A DNA stretch of 63,281 bases from CAZBQG01 sp964493945 (GTDB lineage: Bacteria > Pseudomonadota > Alphaproteobacteria > Rhodospirillales > UBA2165): contig CAZBQG010000001.1 in the NCBI GenBank assembly GCA_964493945.1, forward strand, positions 1 to 63,281. Direction: 5' to 3'. This document shows positions 8,832 to 17,383 of the stretch, one piece after another. A program made the translations under genes and the position numbers. Numbering within the stretch: the stretch's first letter is position 1; every line of letters starts with the position of its first letter. The notes beneath the pieces were generated by a model that made no database searches, had not been told where the DNA came from, and worked only from the letters and a program-made list of their open reading frames with translations.

Positions 8832-9299
8832 ATGGACGCCACAACCACCACCAGCGATGCGGATACGCGCTCCCTGGAAGAAGAGGAATTGCGCCAGGGC
8901 GTGGAGCTTTTGTTCCAGGCCTACCGGGATTTCACCTCCAGGTCCGATGCCATCTTGCGGGATTTCAATTTTGGCCGCGCCCATCACCGGGTGATCTATT
9001 TCGTCGGGCGCCATCCATCGATCACGGTCGGCGAGCTTTTGGGTATTTTGCGCATCACCAAACAAAGCCTATCCAGGGTGCTGAGCCAATTGGTGCGGGA
9101 CGGGTTTATCGAACAGCGCCCGGGCCCCACCGACAGGCGCCAGCGCCTCATGCGTCTCACCGAAAAGGGATGCGAGTTGGAGCGCCTGCTGTCCGATGAT
9201 CAATTGCGGCGCATGGCCCGCGCATTTTCCGCCGCCGGGCCCAAGGCGGTGGAAGGGTTCCGCAATGTGCTCAAGGGTATGATCGAAGGGGAGGCATAG
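8832..9299 (+). CDS. MarR-family transcriptional regulator
   Basis: 155-residue winged-helix regulator. The DNA-binding region reads ITVGELLGILRITKQSLSRV with the wing GPTDRRQRLMRL, and helices on both sides form the dimer interface. It is followed after seven bases by the response regulator and then the kinase, so the three are likely one operon. In alphaproteobacteria this MarR-OmpR-HK set is recurrent, the response regulator often being called PetR. A perfect inverted repeat upstream suggests autoregulation. The ligand is unknown. Confidence 0.9.
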   Translation: MDATTTTSDADTRSLEEEELRQGVELLFQAYRDFTSRSDAILRDFNFGRAHHRVIYFVGRHPSITVGELLGILRITKQSLSRVLSQLVRDGFIEQRPGPTDRRQRLMRLTEKGCELERLLSDDQLRRMARAFSAAGPKAVEGFRNVLKGMIEGEA

Positions 9300-9306
9300 G
9301 CGGGAC

Positions 9307-10008
9307 ATGGCCGGCGAAGCTGAGCATATCCTGATCGTCGATGACGACACCCGCTTGCGCGAATTGCTTCACAAATATCTGGGCGAGCGGGGCTTCATGG
9401 TGACGGCCGCCGAGGATGCGGCCAAGGCCCGGGCCAAGATGGTTTCCATCAGTTTCGATCTGATTATCCTGGATTTGATGATGCCCGGTGAAAGCGGCCT
9501 TGATTTCGCCCGCTCGCTCCGGCAACGCTCTGACGTGCCGATCCTCATGCTCACCGCCATGGACGGGCCGGAGCACCGCATCACCGGGCTGGAACATGGC
9601 GCCGATGATTACCTGTCCAAGCCTTTTGAACCACGGGAATTGGTCTTACGCATTCAGAGCATATTGCGCCGCGCCCCGGCCCGCAATCCGGCGCCGGAAT
9701 CGGCATTGATGGGAGATGTAAGGTTCGATCTGGGGCGCGAGGAATTATGGCGGGGGCCCACGCGCATCCGCCTGACCCTGGCCGAAGCAAGGCTTCTCAA
9801 GGCCCTGGCTGAAGTGCCCGGCGCCATATTGGGCCGGGACGAATTGACCGAACGCTTGGCGCCCGGCGGCGGCGAGCGGACCATAGACGTGCAGGTCAAC
9901 CGCCTGCGCCGCAAGATCGAGCCCGATCCTAAATTGCCCCGCTACCTGCAAACCGTGCGCGGCCAGGGATACACTTTGCGCCCCGACCCGGAGGTGCCCA
10001 AGCCGTGA
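9307..10008 (+). CDS. OmpR-family response regulator (PetR-like)
   Basis: 233-residue two-domain regulator. The receiver domain has the acidic pair VDDD at 11-14, the phospho-acceptor D56 in LIILDLMMP, MLTAMD with the switch Thr, and K in YLSKPFEP. The C-terminal winged helix carries TLAEARLLKAL and TIDVQVNRLRRKIEPDP. It overlaps the kinase gene by four bases (GTGA), so the two are translated together and form a cognate pair. Confidence 0.93.
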   Translation: MAGEAEHILIVDDDTRLRELLHKYLGERGFMVTAAEDAAKARAKMVSISFDLIILDLMMPGESGLDFARSLRQRSDVPILMLTAMDGPEHRITGLEHGADDYLSKPFEPRELVLRIQSILRRAPARNPAPESALMGDVRFDLGREELWRGPTRIRLTLAEARLLKALAEVPGAILGRDELTERLAPGGGERTIDVQVNRLRRKIEPDPKLPRYLQTVRGQGYTLRPDPEVPKP

Positions 10009-11312
10009 TCAAGCGCTTCTTGCCGAAAAGCCTTCTGGGCCGATCGATCCTGATCATCGTCACGCCCCTGATCGTGCTCCAGCTGGTTTCGGGTGCCATT
10101 TTCTACGAAAGCCATTGGGACAAGGTAAGCCTGCGTCTGGCCCGGGGCCTGGCTGGCGACATCGCCGCCATGGTCGATCTATTGCGCGAAACCAAGACCG
10201 AGGACGAACGGGCCCGCATCTATCAACTGGCGGCCCAGAACATGGCCATCGTCGTGCGCCTCAAGGCGGGCGAGATCATGGAAAATCTGCCGGCCGAACA
10301 AGCGGGCGGCTATGTGGATGCCATGCTCATCCGGGCCATGAAGGAAGCGGTCAAAAAGCCCTTCAAGGTGGACAGCGAAACCATGCCGCGCCATGTGATC
10401 GTCAATGTGCAATTGCCGGACGGTGTCCTGGAAGTGATCACGTCGCGAAAACGCTTGTTCAGTTCCACCACCTATATCTTCGTTCTGTGGATGGCCGGCA
10501 CGGCCATGATCCTGTTCGGCGTGGCCGTCATATTCATGCGCAACCAAGTGCGCCCCATCCGCCGCCTCGCCATTGCTGCCGACAGTTTCGGCATGGGCCG
10601 GGATGCGCCCAATTTCAAACCCGAAGGCGCCACCGAGGTGCGCCGTGCCGCGTCGGCCTTCATCGCCATGCGTGACCGCATCAAGCGCCAGATCACTCAG
10701 CGCACGGATATGCTGTCCGGCGTCTCCCACGATCTGCGCACGCCGCTGACGCGCATGAAGCTGCAACTGGCCATGTTGGGTGACGCAGATGGCGCGGAGG
10801 ACTTAAAAAAAGACATCGCCGATATGGAGCATATGCTGGAGGCCTATCTGGCCTTCGCCCGGGGCGAGGTGGACGAGGCGCCCAAACAGACCGATGTCTC
10901 GGAAATGCTGGCCGAGGTGGTGGGGCTGGCCCGGCGCAACGGGGCGGCCATCGATCTGCACACCGAAGGACAGCTTCCCGCCCTGTTGCGTCCCAATGCC
11001 ATCAAACGCTGCCTGACCAATCTGGTGGAAAATGCCGGGCGCTATGCGGAAAATGTTGGCGTTCGCGCCGGATTGCGGGGCCAGGCCATCGAGGTGACCA
11101 TCGATGATGACGGGCCGGGAGTACCCGAAGATATGCGCGAAGAGGTATTCCGGCCCTTCTTCCGGCTTGAAAATTCCCGCAACCCGGTGACCGGTGGCGT
11201 CGGCCTCGGCCTGACCGTGGCCCGCGATCTGGTGCGCGGCCATGGCGGCGACATCACGCTGGGAGATTCGCCCGCCGGCGGATTGCGGGCCAAGCTTACC
11301 CTGCCGGTTTAG
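10005..11312 (+). CDS. EnvZ-like sensor histidine kinase
   Basis: 435-residue membrane kinase. Span 1 is about residues 11-32, a periplasmic sensor region follows, and span 2 is about 156-178. A HAMP segment precedes the H-box SGVSHDLRTPLTR, with phospho-acceptor H242. The N-box is NLVENAGRYA, G1 is DDDGPGVPEDM and G2 GGVGLGLTVA. Start is GTG at 10005, overlapping the regulator stop. Its TAG interlocks with the stop of the converging VOC gene on TTAG. The signal sensed cannot be read from sequence. Confidence 0.93.
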   Translation: MIKRFLPKSLLGRSILIIVTPLIVLQLVSGAIFYESHWDKVSLRLARGLAGDIAAMVDLLRETKTEDERARIYQLAAQNMAIVVRLKAGEIMENLPAEQAGGYVDAMLIRAMKEAVKKPFKVDSETMPRHVIVNVQLPDGVLEVITSRKRLFSSTTYIFVLWMAGTAMILFGVAVIFMRNQVRPIRRLAIAADSFGMGRDAPNFKPEGATEVRRAASAFIAMRDRIKRQITQRTDMLSGVSHDLRTPLTRMKLQLAMLGDADGAEDLKKDIADMEHMLEAYLAFARGEVDEAPKQTDVSEMLAEVVGLARRNGAAIDLHTEGQLPALLRPNAIKRCLTNLVENAGRYAENVGVRAGLRGQAIEVTIDDDGPGVPEDMREEVFRPFFRLENSRNPVTGGVGLGLTVARDLVRGHGGDITLGDSPAGGLRAKLTLPV

Positions 11313-11851
11313 CTCATCAAGTCACTCATCTGGGCGCGCCGTTCCTGGGCGCTTTTGAAGCCCGGGTCCTGGCGGCAATGTTCCTCGGTCACACGCATGA
11401 TTTCTTCGTTGGATTGAGTGAGATCAAAGGGCACCGCGTGGGGTTGGGGGATGTACCAGGACGTGTGGGTATAGACCTCGATCACATTCTCTTCCGGGTC
11501 ATTGAAATAGATCGACCAGGCATTGCCATGGGTCGAACAGCGGTTGAGCAAATTGTTGTCTTCTTCCAACACCCGGCCATGGATGGCACGCAGCTCATCC
11601 AAATCCTCGACGAAGAAGGATAATTGCCCGACCAGATTCATCCCCACCTTATCGGGACGCCCGGTGACCAGCACGAACTGATGATGTTCGCCGGGATCAT
11701 TGCTCAGGAAGACCAATTCCTCCATATCGCGGAACGACCCCCGGTCGGTAACCGCAAAGCCCAAAACCTTCCGGTAGAAGGCCTCCATGCGTTTGATATC
11801 CTTCACCAAAAGTGCGCAACGGGTTAAGCGTGGTTTGGGGTCATCCGGCAT
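11309..11851 (-). CDS. VOC-family (glyoxalase/dioxygenase fold) protein
   Basis: 180 residues in the vicinal-oxygen-chelate fold: RCALLVKDIKRMEAFYRKVL opens the first beta-alpha-beta unit, HHQFVLVTG the middle, and VIEVYTHTSWYI the late metal-ligand strand (the E of VIEVYT). It resembles extradiol-dioxygenase-like VOC proteins of catabolic clusters rather than GloA. It lies just before the accessory catabolic island and may belong to it, but there is no operon partner on its strand nearby. Substrate unknown. Confidence 0.8.
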   Translation of the reverse strand: MPDDPKPRLTRCALLVKDIKRMEAFYRKVLGFAVTDRGSFRDMEELVFLSNDPGEHHQFVLVTGRPDKVGMNLVGQLSFFVEDLDELRAIHGRVLEEDNNLLNRCSTHGNAWSIYFNDPEENVIEVYTHTSWYIPQPHAVPFDLTQSNEEIMRVTEEHCRQDPGFKSAQERRAQMSDLMS

Positions 11852-11921
11852 TTTTCATCCTCAACATCTTTTCACATTCGATGATAACTCGACTTATTTG
11901 CATTGTGTAGAGGCAAGCTGC

Positions 11922-13438
11922 TTATTTGATCAGAACCCGTTCCTCCACTTTGGGCGCAATGGTGGCCCGCCGGATAATGTAATCCATCACCTGCGTCGCC
12001 ATCAGTTTGGCGGCTGAGGCATCGACCAGACGCTTTGTTGCTTTGAGCTGGCCGTAGCCGTCGCCGCCCCCGGCCAGATAATTATTGGTCTCCAGAGAGT
12101 AGATTTTAGCCGGCTCAAGGGGTTTGCCGCCGATCATGACCGCCAGAACAGGCCCGCCAACCGGCCGCGCCGGATCATGGGTGAAACGAAGCTCCGAGAC
12201 CTGAGGGAAGCCCCCATGAAACTGGCTCACGCGGCTGACCCCATGCTCCAGGGCGGCCCTCAGTTGAGCGCCGGAAATTGCCAGCTTGACCGTCACATTG
12301 CCGAAAGGAATCTCACCCAGCACATCGCCCCGGCTTAGCGCGCTGCCCGCCTCATAGGTGCGGTTCCCCCGGATGCCGCCCCCATTGGTCAGTGCCACAT
12401 CGGCCCCGACGGCATCGCGCATGGCATCGGCGATAAGATTTCCCATGGCGGCTTCGCGCCGGCGCACGGTCAGGAACCGGCTGTCCAGCTCCACCTTGGT
12501 CCGGCCCAGGATTTGGCCGAGACTTTTGTCCAACGCTATCTGATAGCCGGCCACCGCCTTGGCCATTGCCTCATCGGGCACCACGCCAGCAGTGCTGATA
12601 AAGCGCCCTCGGGGCCGGTTGGTGATTTCAGCCTTTCCATCAGGCGTTTTCTTTTCGACCCTGAGATTGGCCACGGCCAGGAAATGGGTGTCGGAGCCGG
12701 CCTTGAGGATCAGCGTACCGCGTTCCAGGACGGCCATGCGGATATGCTCATGCCCGCCCAGAATAACGCCGATATCCCTGACCTCCCAGGCCAATTGCCG
12801 GTCCTGCTGGATGGAGAGATGGGTGATGGCGGCGATCAGATCGGCGCCCTTGGCCTTCAGGCGGCTGACGGCGCCCCGGACGGCGGCCAGGATGGGGAGG
12901 AAGGTAACCGCTCCTTGCGGGCTGGAGGTCTGGGCCGTTTCCGGGGTGAGCAGGGCGAAAAGACCGATCTTCAGCCGGCCCAGATCGTGGATCATCACAT
13001 CCCCCGCCCCTCCGAAGGGTTTCCCATCCACACCCAGCACATTGGTGGCCAGCCAGGGAAATTTGGATTGGCCAGGCGTTCCCGCAGAATCTCTGGGCCG
13101 AAATCGAATTCATGATTGCCCAGCCCCGCGGCATCGATGCCCATCAAGTTGAACAGCTCGATCATTTGGCGCCCCTTGATCAGGCCGGACATGACCGAAG
13201 GCGAAATCAAACCGCCGCCGAAGCTGGTCAGATGATATTTGGCCTTGGCCCGTTCGTGCTTGAGCAGCGTCATGAGCGGCGCCAGCCCGCCCCGTCCTCG
13301 CTTGGGCGATATCTCATAGATGTCGTTGACATGGAGCAGGGTCAGATCCCAGGTCCGGGTGCTGGCTTCCAAGGGGCTGCCCAGAACCAATAAAGCGGCG
13401 AGGCAAATTCGAACTATCCATTTCATGGTGCTTGGCAT
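11922..13438 (-). pseudogene. 5'-nucleotidase/2',3'-cyclic phosphodiesterase family, frameshifted
   Basis: A UshA-like exported phosphohydrolase broken into two frames. The N-terminal part (12995-13438) has a signal peptide, LLHVNDIYEI and GLGNHEFDFG; the C-terminal part (11922-13040) has LGGHEH and the 5'-nucleotidase C-domain with NGGGIRGN and AGGGDGYG. Reading crosses at a GGG at 13056-13058 (plus strand): one more G restores FPWLATNVLG, the expected family sequence. The usual Asp of the GD metal-binding motif before the SPS segment is also replaced: FGGGLISPS. So it may be a true decaying gene, or a sequencing slip in a divergent family member. The start, ATG 13438 or 13426, is divergent from the bicupin gene 47 bases away. 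Confidence 0.75.
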
Positions 13439-13485
13439 TATCCTTTAGAAGGGGTGTGGGCGGAACCAAATTTTGGGAGGATGGA

Positions 13486-14454
13486 ATGGTGGATGAGTAT
13501 ACGGCTTCATTCGCCGATGCGGACACCATGGAGGCCTTCTACGAAAAAGTAGCCCATATGAATGTGGTCTGCGCCTGGACCCATTCGGATACGCGGGGCT
13601 CGCCCGACCCTTCCAGCAACTTCAAGGCGGCCCATTGGAAATATACCGAATGCCGTGCCGCCCTGACCCAGGCGGCCAAGCTGATCAGCGCCGAGGATGC
13701 CGGGCGCCGGGTGCTTAATTTCAGGAATCCGGCCCCCGATCACCGCCTGGGCGCGACCAACACATTGCTCCATGCCTATCAGTTGATCCTGCCCGGCGAG
13801 ACGGCACCGGCCCACCGGCATACGGCCCATGCGCTGAGGGTCATTCTGGATGCCAAGGACATTTATTCGGTGGTCGAGGGCGAAAAAACCCTGATGGAGA
13901 CAGGCGATGTGGTGCTCACCCCCGGCGGCATGTGGCACAGCCACGAACATAACGGCGATGAAGTGGCCTGCTGGATCGACGGGCTGGATATGCCCCTGGT
14001 CATGGCCCTTCAATTGCAGACCTGGGAGCCCCATCCTGATCGCTATGAAAAAGTCGAGAAGGTGGCCATCCAGTCCCCCTTCAGGTTCGCAGCCAACGAT
14101 ATCGCCAAACGTCTGGACGGCGCCAACGAAGACCCCGACGGCTATTACGGCAAACGGGTGCGGCTAGAAGCCGACACCATGCCCACCTTGGGGGTCTATG
14201 TCATGCGGCTGGACGGCGGCACAACCACCCGGCCCTACCGGACCAACGCCAATGTTTCCTTCTGCGTCATGGGCGGCAGCGGCACATCGATCATTGGCGA
14301 TGAAAAAATCGACTGGCGCCACGGGGATATTTTCGTGGCCCCCACTTGGAACCGCATAGAACACCGCCCGGCGGAAGATTCACAGATTCTCTCCATGACC
14401 GACGAGCCGCTTTTACGTTTTGCCAAATATTACCGTTTCGAGGAAGCGGACTGA
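13486..14454 (+). CDS. Bicupin ring-cleavage dioxygenase, gentisate 1,2-dioxygenase-like
   Basis: 322-residue double-cupin protein. The first cupin holds the likely Fe(II) ligands H110 and H112 (PAHRHTAHALRV) and H151 (GGMWHSHEHN). The second ends in HGDIFVAPTWNRIEHRPA and TDEPLLRFAKYYRFEE, as in gentisate and 1-hydroxy-2-naphthoate dioxygenases, which cleave a ring beside a carboxylate. ATG 13486 follows GGGAGG. An ACMSD-like amidohydrolase gene starts 19 bases after its stop, so the two are probably co-transcribed and act in sequence. The ring substrate is not determinable: gentisate, 5-aminosalicylate or a hydroxyanthranilate-like acid are candidates. Confidence 0.85.
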   Translation: MVDEYTASFADADTMEAFYEKVAHMNVVCAWTHSDTRGSPDPSSNFKAAHWKYTECRAALTQAAKLISAEDAGRRVLNFRNPAPDHRLGATNTLLHAYQLILPGETAPAHRHTAHALRVILDAKDIYSVVEGEKTLMETGDVVLTPGGMWHSHEHNGDEVACWIDGLDMPLVMALQLQTWEPHPDRYEKVEKVAIQSPFRFAANDIAKRLDGANEDPDGYYGKRVRLEADTMPTLGVYVMRLDGGTTTRPYRTNANVSFCVMGGSGTSIIGDEKIDWRHGDIFVAPTWNRIEHRPAEDSQILSMTDEPLLRFAKYYRFEEAD

Positions 14455-14473
14455 GCAAGGAAAATGCGCTGAT

Positions 14474-15445
14474 ATGATCATCGACATTCATTCCCATATC
14501 GTCGAGCGCACCTATCTGGATGAGTTGACCGGTCTTTGGGGATTGACCGCCCAGTCCCCGGCACCGGGACTCACGTTGCTCAGAAAAGACGGACATACCC
14601 AGGCCTGGTACAAAGACGAGATGTTCGACACTGGCCACCGCCTCCGGGAAATGGACCGCAAGGGCATCGATATGCGCGTCCTGTCACTGAGCACGCCCAA
14701 CGTCTATGGCTGGGAGGGAGGCGCCCAAATCCGTATGGCGCGGGCAATGAATGACGCCACATCCACTCTTTGCAAGGCCCACCCAGACCGCTTCTCAGGG
14801 CTCGCCAGTCTGCCCATGGGTGATGTGGACGCATCGCTGGTCGAGCTGGAACGGGCCATGGGCGAGCCGGGCATGGTAGGCGTCATGATCGGCTCCAACG
14901 TGGCCGGCCTGCCCATGAACCATGAACGGTTCGAGCCCATCTGGGAGCGCATCAACCAGCTTCGCCTGCCGGTTATCGAGCATCCCATGTTCCCGGCCAA
15001 TACGGATGATATGGAGGAATTCGAGCTGCCGTTGCGCCTGGGCTTCGTGTTCGATACAACGCTGGCGGCGGCGCGCATGATCTATGGGGGCATCTTCGAA
15101 CGCTACCCCGATTTTCCATACGTCATGGCCCATACGGGCGGTGCGCTGCTGACGGTCATCCAGCGCCTGGATAACGGCTATCACATGTTCCCCGATTGCC
15201 GGGAACATATCTCCAAGCCCCCCAGCCACTACGCCAAGCGGCTTTTTTACGACACGGCCTCTTTCTTCACCCCGGCGCTGAAGATGGCCCTTGATTATGT
15301 AGGGGCCGGACAACTGTTATGGGGGAGTGATGATCCCTTCATTGATGCGGACACCACCCATGTGACCGGGCTGGGCCTGCCCAAAGAACAGGAATCCCAA
15401 ATCCTGGGCGGCAACGCAGCGCGTCTGCTGGGCCTGGAGAGTTAA
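14474..15445 (+). CDS. Amidohydrolase, ACMSD-like (first copy)
   Basis: 323-residue TIM-barrel metalloenzyme of the amidohydrolase_2 group, whose members include 2-amino-3-carboxymuconate semialdehyde decarboxylase and other non-oxidative decarboxylases. Metal ligands are H6-x-H8 in DIHSHI, His in VIEHPMFP and VMAHTGGA, and Asp in LLWGSDDPF. Start ATG 14474 is placed by the metal motif; the frame upstream belongs to the bicupin region. Following a ring-cleavage enzyme, decarboxylation of the ring-opened acid is a sensible role. Its TAA interlocks with that of the converging nitrilase gene on TTAA. Confidence 0.87.
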   Translation: MIIDIHSHIVERTYLDELTGLWGLTAQSPAPGLTLLRKDGHTQAWYKDEMFDTGHRLREMDRKGIDMRVLSLSTPNVYGWEGGAQIRMARAMNDATSTLCKAHPDRFSGLASLPMGDVDASLVELERAMGEPGMVGVMIGSNVAGLPMNHERFEPIWERINQLRLPVIEHPMFPANTDDMEEFELPLRLGFVFDTTLAAARMIYGGIFERYPDFPYVMAHTGGALLTVIQRLDNGYHMFPDCREHISKPPSHYAKRLFYDTASFFTPALKMALDYVGAGQLLWGSDDPFIDADTTHVTGLGLPKEQESQILGGNAARLLGLES

Positions 15446-16476
15446 GATTCCTTTGCGGCCTCTCCGAAGGCGATGATCTCAGCCTCCTTGGCAACATCCG
15501 CCGGTGTCTCCGTTCCGCTGAAATTGACCGGAGCGGGCGGTTCCCGGTTGACCGCCAGATTGAACACGTCGAAGCGGTTGTAATGGCCCTGAAAATCGAA
15601 AAAAATCTTGGCCGTCACCGTCTCATTCAGATCAATTCCCGCGTATAGAATACCCTCGCCCGCACCGAAGGGCCCGGCCACCACGCCGCCTCTTGGATTG
15701 ATGATGATGGTGTGGCCCTTATCTTTGTTGGCATCCAGAAATTCCCACTCCTTGCCATCGGGCTCATAAACCTCGATCACCTCATCGGTAAGCACGCCGC
15801 TGGAAGCAATGACGAAACTGCCGAGCTGGCCGGCCAGACCGCGCATGGCCGTCGGCACGCTGTCGGACAGCTCATGAGGGGCCGCGAAGAAATCGGGCCA
15901 GGATCCCACATGGACCACCGGGCTCGCACAACCCATCACATGGACCGCCAGCGGGTTCCTGTTTTCGGCGCAGATCAAGCCGCTGGCCACGCCGAAGGGC
16001 GCCTCATAAGCCTTCAGCGTATCCCCATGCCCGCCTTGATGGACCACCCGTTCACCCACCGTCGGCACCAGTTTCTGATGCTTGCCCAGGATGCGCCCGT
16101 CGGGCCCAATAAATAATTGAGTGTTGAACATGGTTCCCAGCGTGCCCGGATGCTTTTCGCACATGCCGATGACGGCCGTGATCCCCGCCTGGCGGCATGC
16201 CGCACACAGGCGGTCCGTCGCCGGGCTGGGGATTTCAACGGCATTCTGGAACAGGCGCCTGGCCATTTTCATGGCTTCGGGCGCACGCACCAGACGGAAA
16301 TGATACCAGGTGGGATGGGCAGGAATAAAACCTTCGGGAAAGCCGATCAACTCGGCCCCTTCCGCACCCGCCTCGGCGATCAGGCTGCAAGCCTTCTCGA
16401 CGGTGGCTTCCCGGTCGAGAAAGACGGAAGCCGCCTGCACCGCCGCTACTTTTATCTTGCGCAGTTCATCGCCCAT
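15442..16476 (-). CDS. Nitrilase/amidase superfamily (C-N hydrolase)
   Basis: 344-residue cytoplasmic C-N hydrolase with the catalytic triad E48 (GFPEGFIP), K135 (GKHQKLVPT) and C169 (GLICAEN). In classical nitrilases the residue after Cys is Trp (CWEN); here it is Ala, so a nitrile substrate is not assured and an amide or carbamoyl group is equally possible. It heads a minus-strand group with two Rid-family proteins and an amidohydrolase, all likely one pathway that removes nitrogen. An AGGGA stretch lies shortly before the ATG. Confidence 0.87.
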   Translation of the reverse strand: MGDELRKIKVAAVQAASVFLDREATVEKACSLIAEAGAEGAELIGFPEGFIPAHPTWYHFRLVRAPEAMKMARRLFQNAVEIPSPATDRLCAACRQAGITAVIGMCEKHPGTLGTMFNTQLFIGPDGRILGKHQKLVPTVGERVVHQGGHGDTLKAYEAPFGVASGLICAENRNPLAVHVMGCASPVVHVGSWPDFFAAPHELSDSVPTAMRGLAGQLGSFVIASSGVLTDEVIEVYEPDGKEWEFLDANKDKGHTIIINPRGGVVAGPFGAGEGILYAGIDLNETVTAKIFFDFQGHYNRFDVFNLAVNREPPAPVNFSGTETPADVAKEAEIIAFGEAAKES

Positions 16477-16505
16477 GGGATCCCTCTCCCTAATATGTTT
16501 GCGGC

Positions 16506-16892
16506 CTAATCGGCGGCGGCGACCATCTCCACCTCCAGGAGAAACTCGGGCCGGGCAAGGCGCTTGATATATAAAAGTGTGTTGGGCGGCTTGAGGTCCC
16601 CCAGCAAGGCGCCACGCGCCTTACCCACCCCCGGACCATCTTTGGGATTGATCATATAGGTGGTCATCTTGACGATGTTCTCAGGCCCCATGCCCTCATC
16701 TTTGAGAATGGCACCCAGATTGCTGAATACCTTCTCGGCCTGGGCCTCGATGCCTTCCAGCGGCGTTCCGTCATCGCTGACGCCCACCTGCCCGGCGGTA
16801 AAGATATAACGCGCACCTGGATTGATTTCGGCGCCGTGGCTGTAGGCGGCCAGGGGCGTGCCGATGGCGTCCGGATTGAAAAGTCTGACCAT
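16506..16892 (-). CDS. Rid-family (YjgF/YER057c/UK114) protein, copy 1
   Basis: 128-residue trimer-forming Rid protein. AAYSHGAEINPGARYIFTAGQVG is split by family-typical loops, NIVKMTTYMINP follows, and the C-terminal IKRLARPEFLLEVE retains the Arg that in RidA (Arg105) binds the carboxylate of the enamine/imine. Deamination of a reactive 2-imino acid or of a 2-aminomuconate-like intermediate is plausible. GGAGAA lies just before the ATG. It follows the other Rid gene by 26 bases; the two look like a tandem duplicate. Confidence 0.88.
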   Translation of the reverse strand: MVRLFNPDAIGTPLAAYSHGAEINPGARYIFTAGQVGVSDDGTPLEGIEAQAEKVFSNLGAILKDEGMGPENIVKMTTYMINPKDGPGVGKARGALLGDLKPPNTLLYIKRLARPEFLLEVEMVAAAD

Positions 16893-16918
16893 GTTGGTTC
16901 TCCTTCAGTTGGTTTGGG

Positions 16919-17308
16919 TTATTCCTCGGCGGCGGCGACCAGCTCCACTTCGAGGCGCAAATCGGGATGGGCCAGACGGGCGATGCAGAGCAACGTATCG
17001 GGCGGCTTGATCTCGCCCAGCATATGGGCCCGGGCCGCCAGCACGATGGGTATTTCGTCCGGGTCCACCACATATTGGGTCATCTTGACCACATTCTCTG
17101 GCCCCATTCCCGCTTCTTCCAGAATGATGCGCAAACGTTCGAAGACCCGCTCAGCCTGGGCCTCAATGCCCACCAAAGCCTCCCCGTCCTGGCCCCGCCC
17201 GGTTTGGCCGGCGCAAAACAAATAACGGGCGCCGGGATTGATCTCGGCGCAATGGCTGTAGGGTGCCGCCGGCGCGCCCAATGCGGGTGGATTGTAATGC
17301 CTGACCAT
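16919..17308 (-). CDS. Rid-family protein, copy 2
   Basis: 129 residues, clearly paralogous to the next gene downstream: same start pattern (VRHYNPPALGAP against VRLFNPDAIGTP), INPGARYLFCAGQTG, VVKMTQYVVDPDE, and the active-site Arg kept in IARLAHPDLRLEVE. A GGGAGG precedes the ATG. It lies between a frameshifted amidohydrolase gene and the first Rid copy, all on one strand. Two divergent copies may form hetero-trimers or handle successive imine intermediates; that is inference. Confidence 0.88.
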   Translation of the reverse strand: MVRHYNPPALGAPAAPYSHCAEINPGARYLFCAGQTGRGQDGEALVGIEAQAERVFERLRIILEEAGMGPENVVKMTQYVVDPDEIPIVLAARAHMLGEIKPPDTLLCIARLAHPDLRLEVELVAAAEE

Positions 17309-17383
17309 GATCTGTCCTCCCCTTTCGATTGGCTTGGGTGTGATTAAACGGGGGGTGGACAGTCAGGGCAAGCCCCCTCCTCC

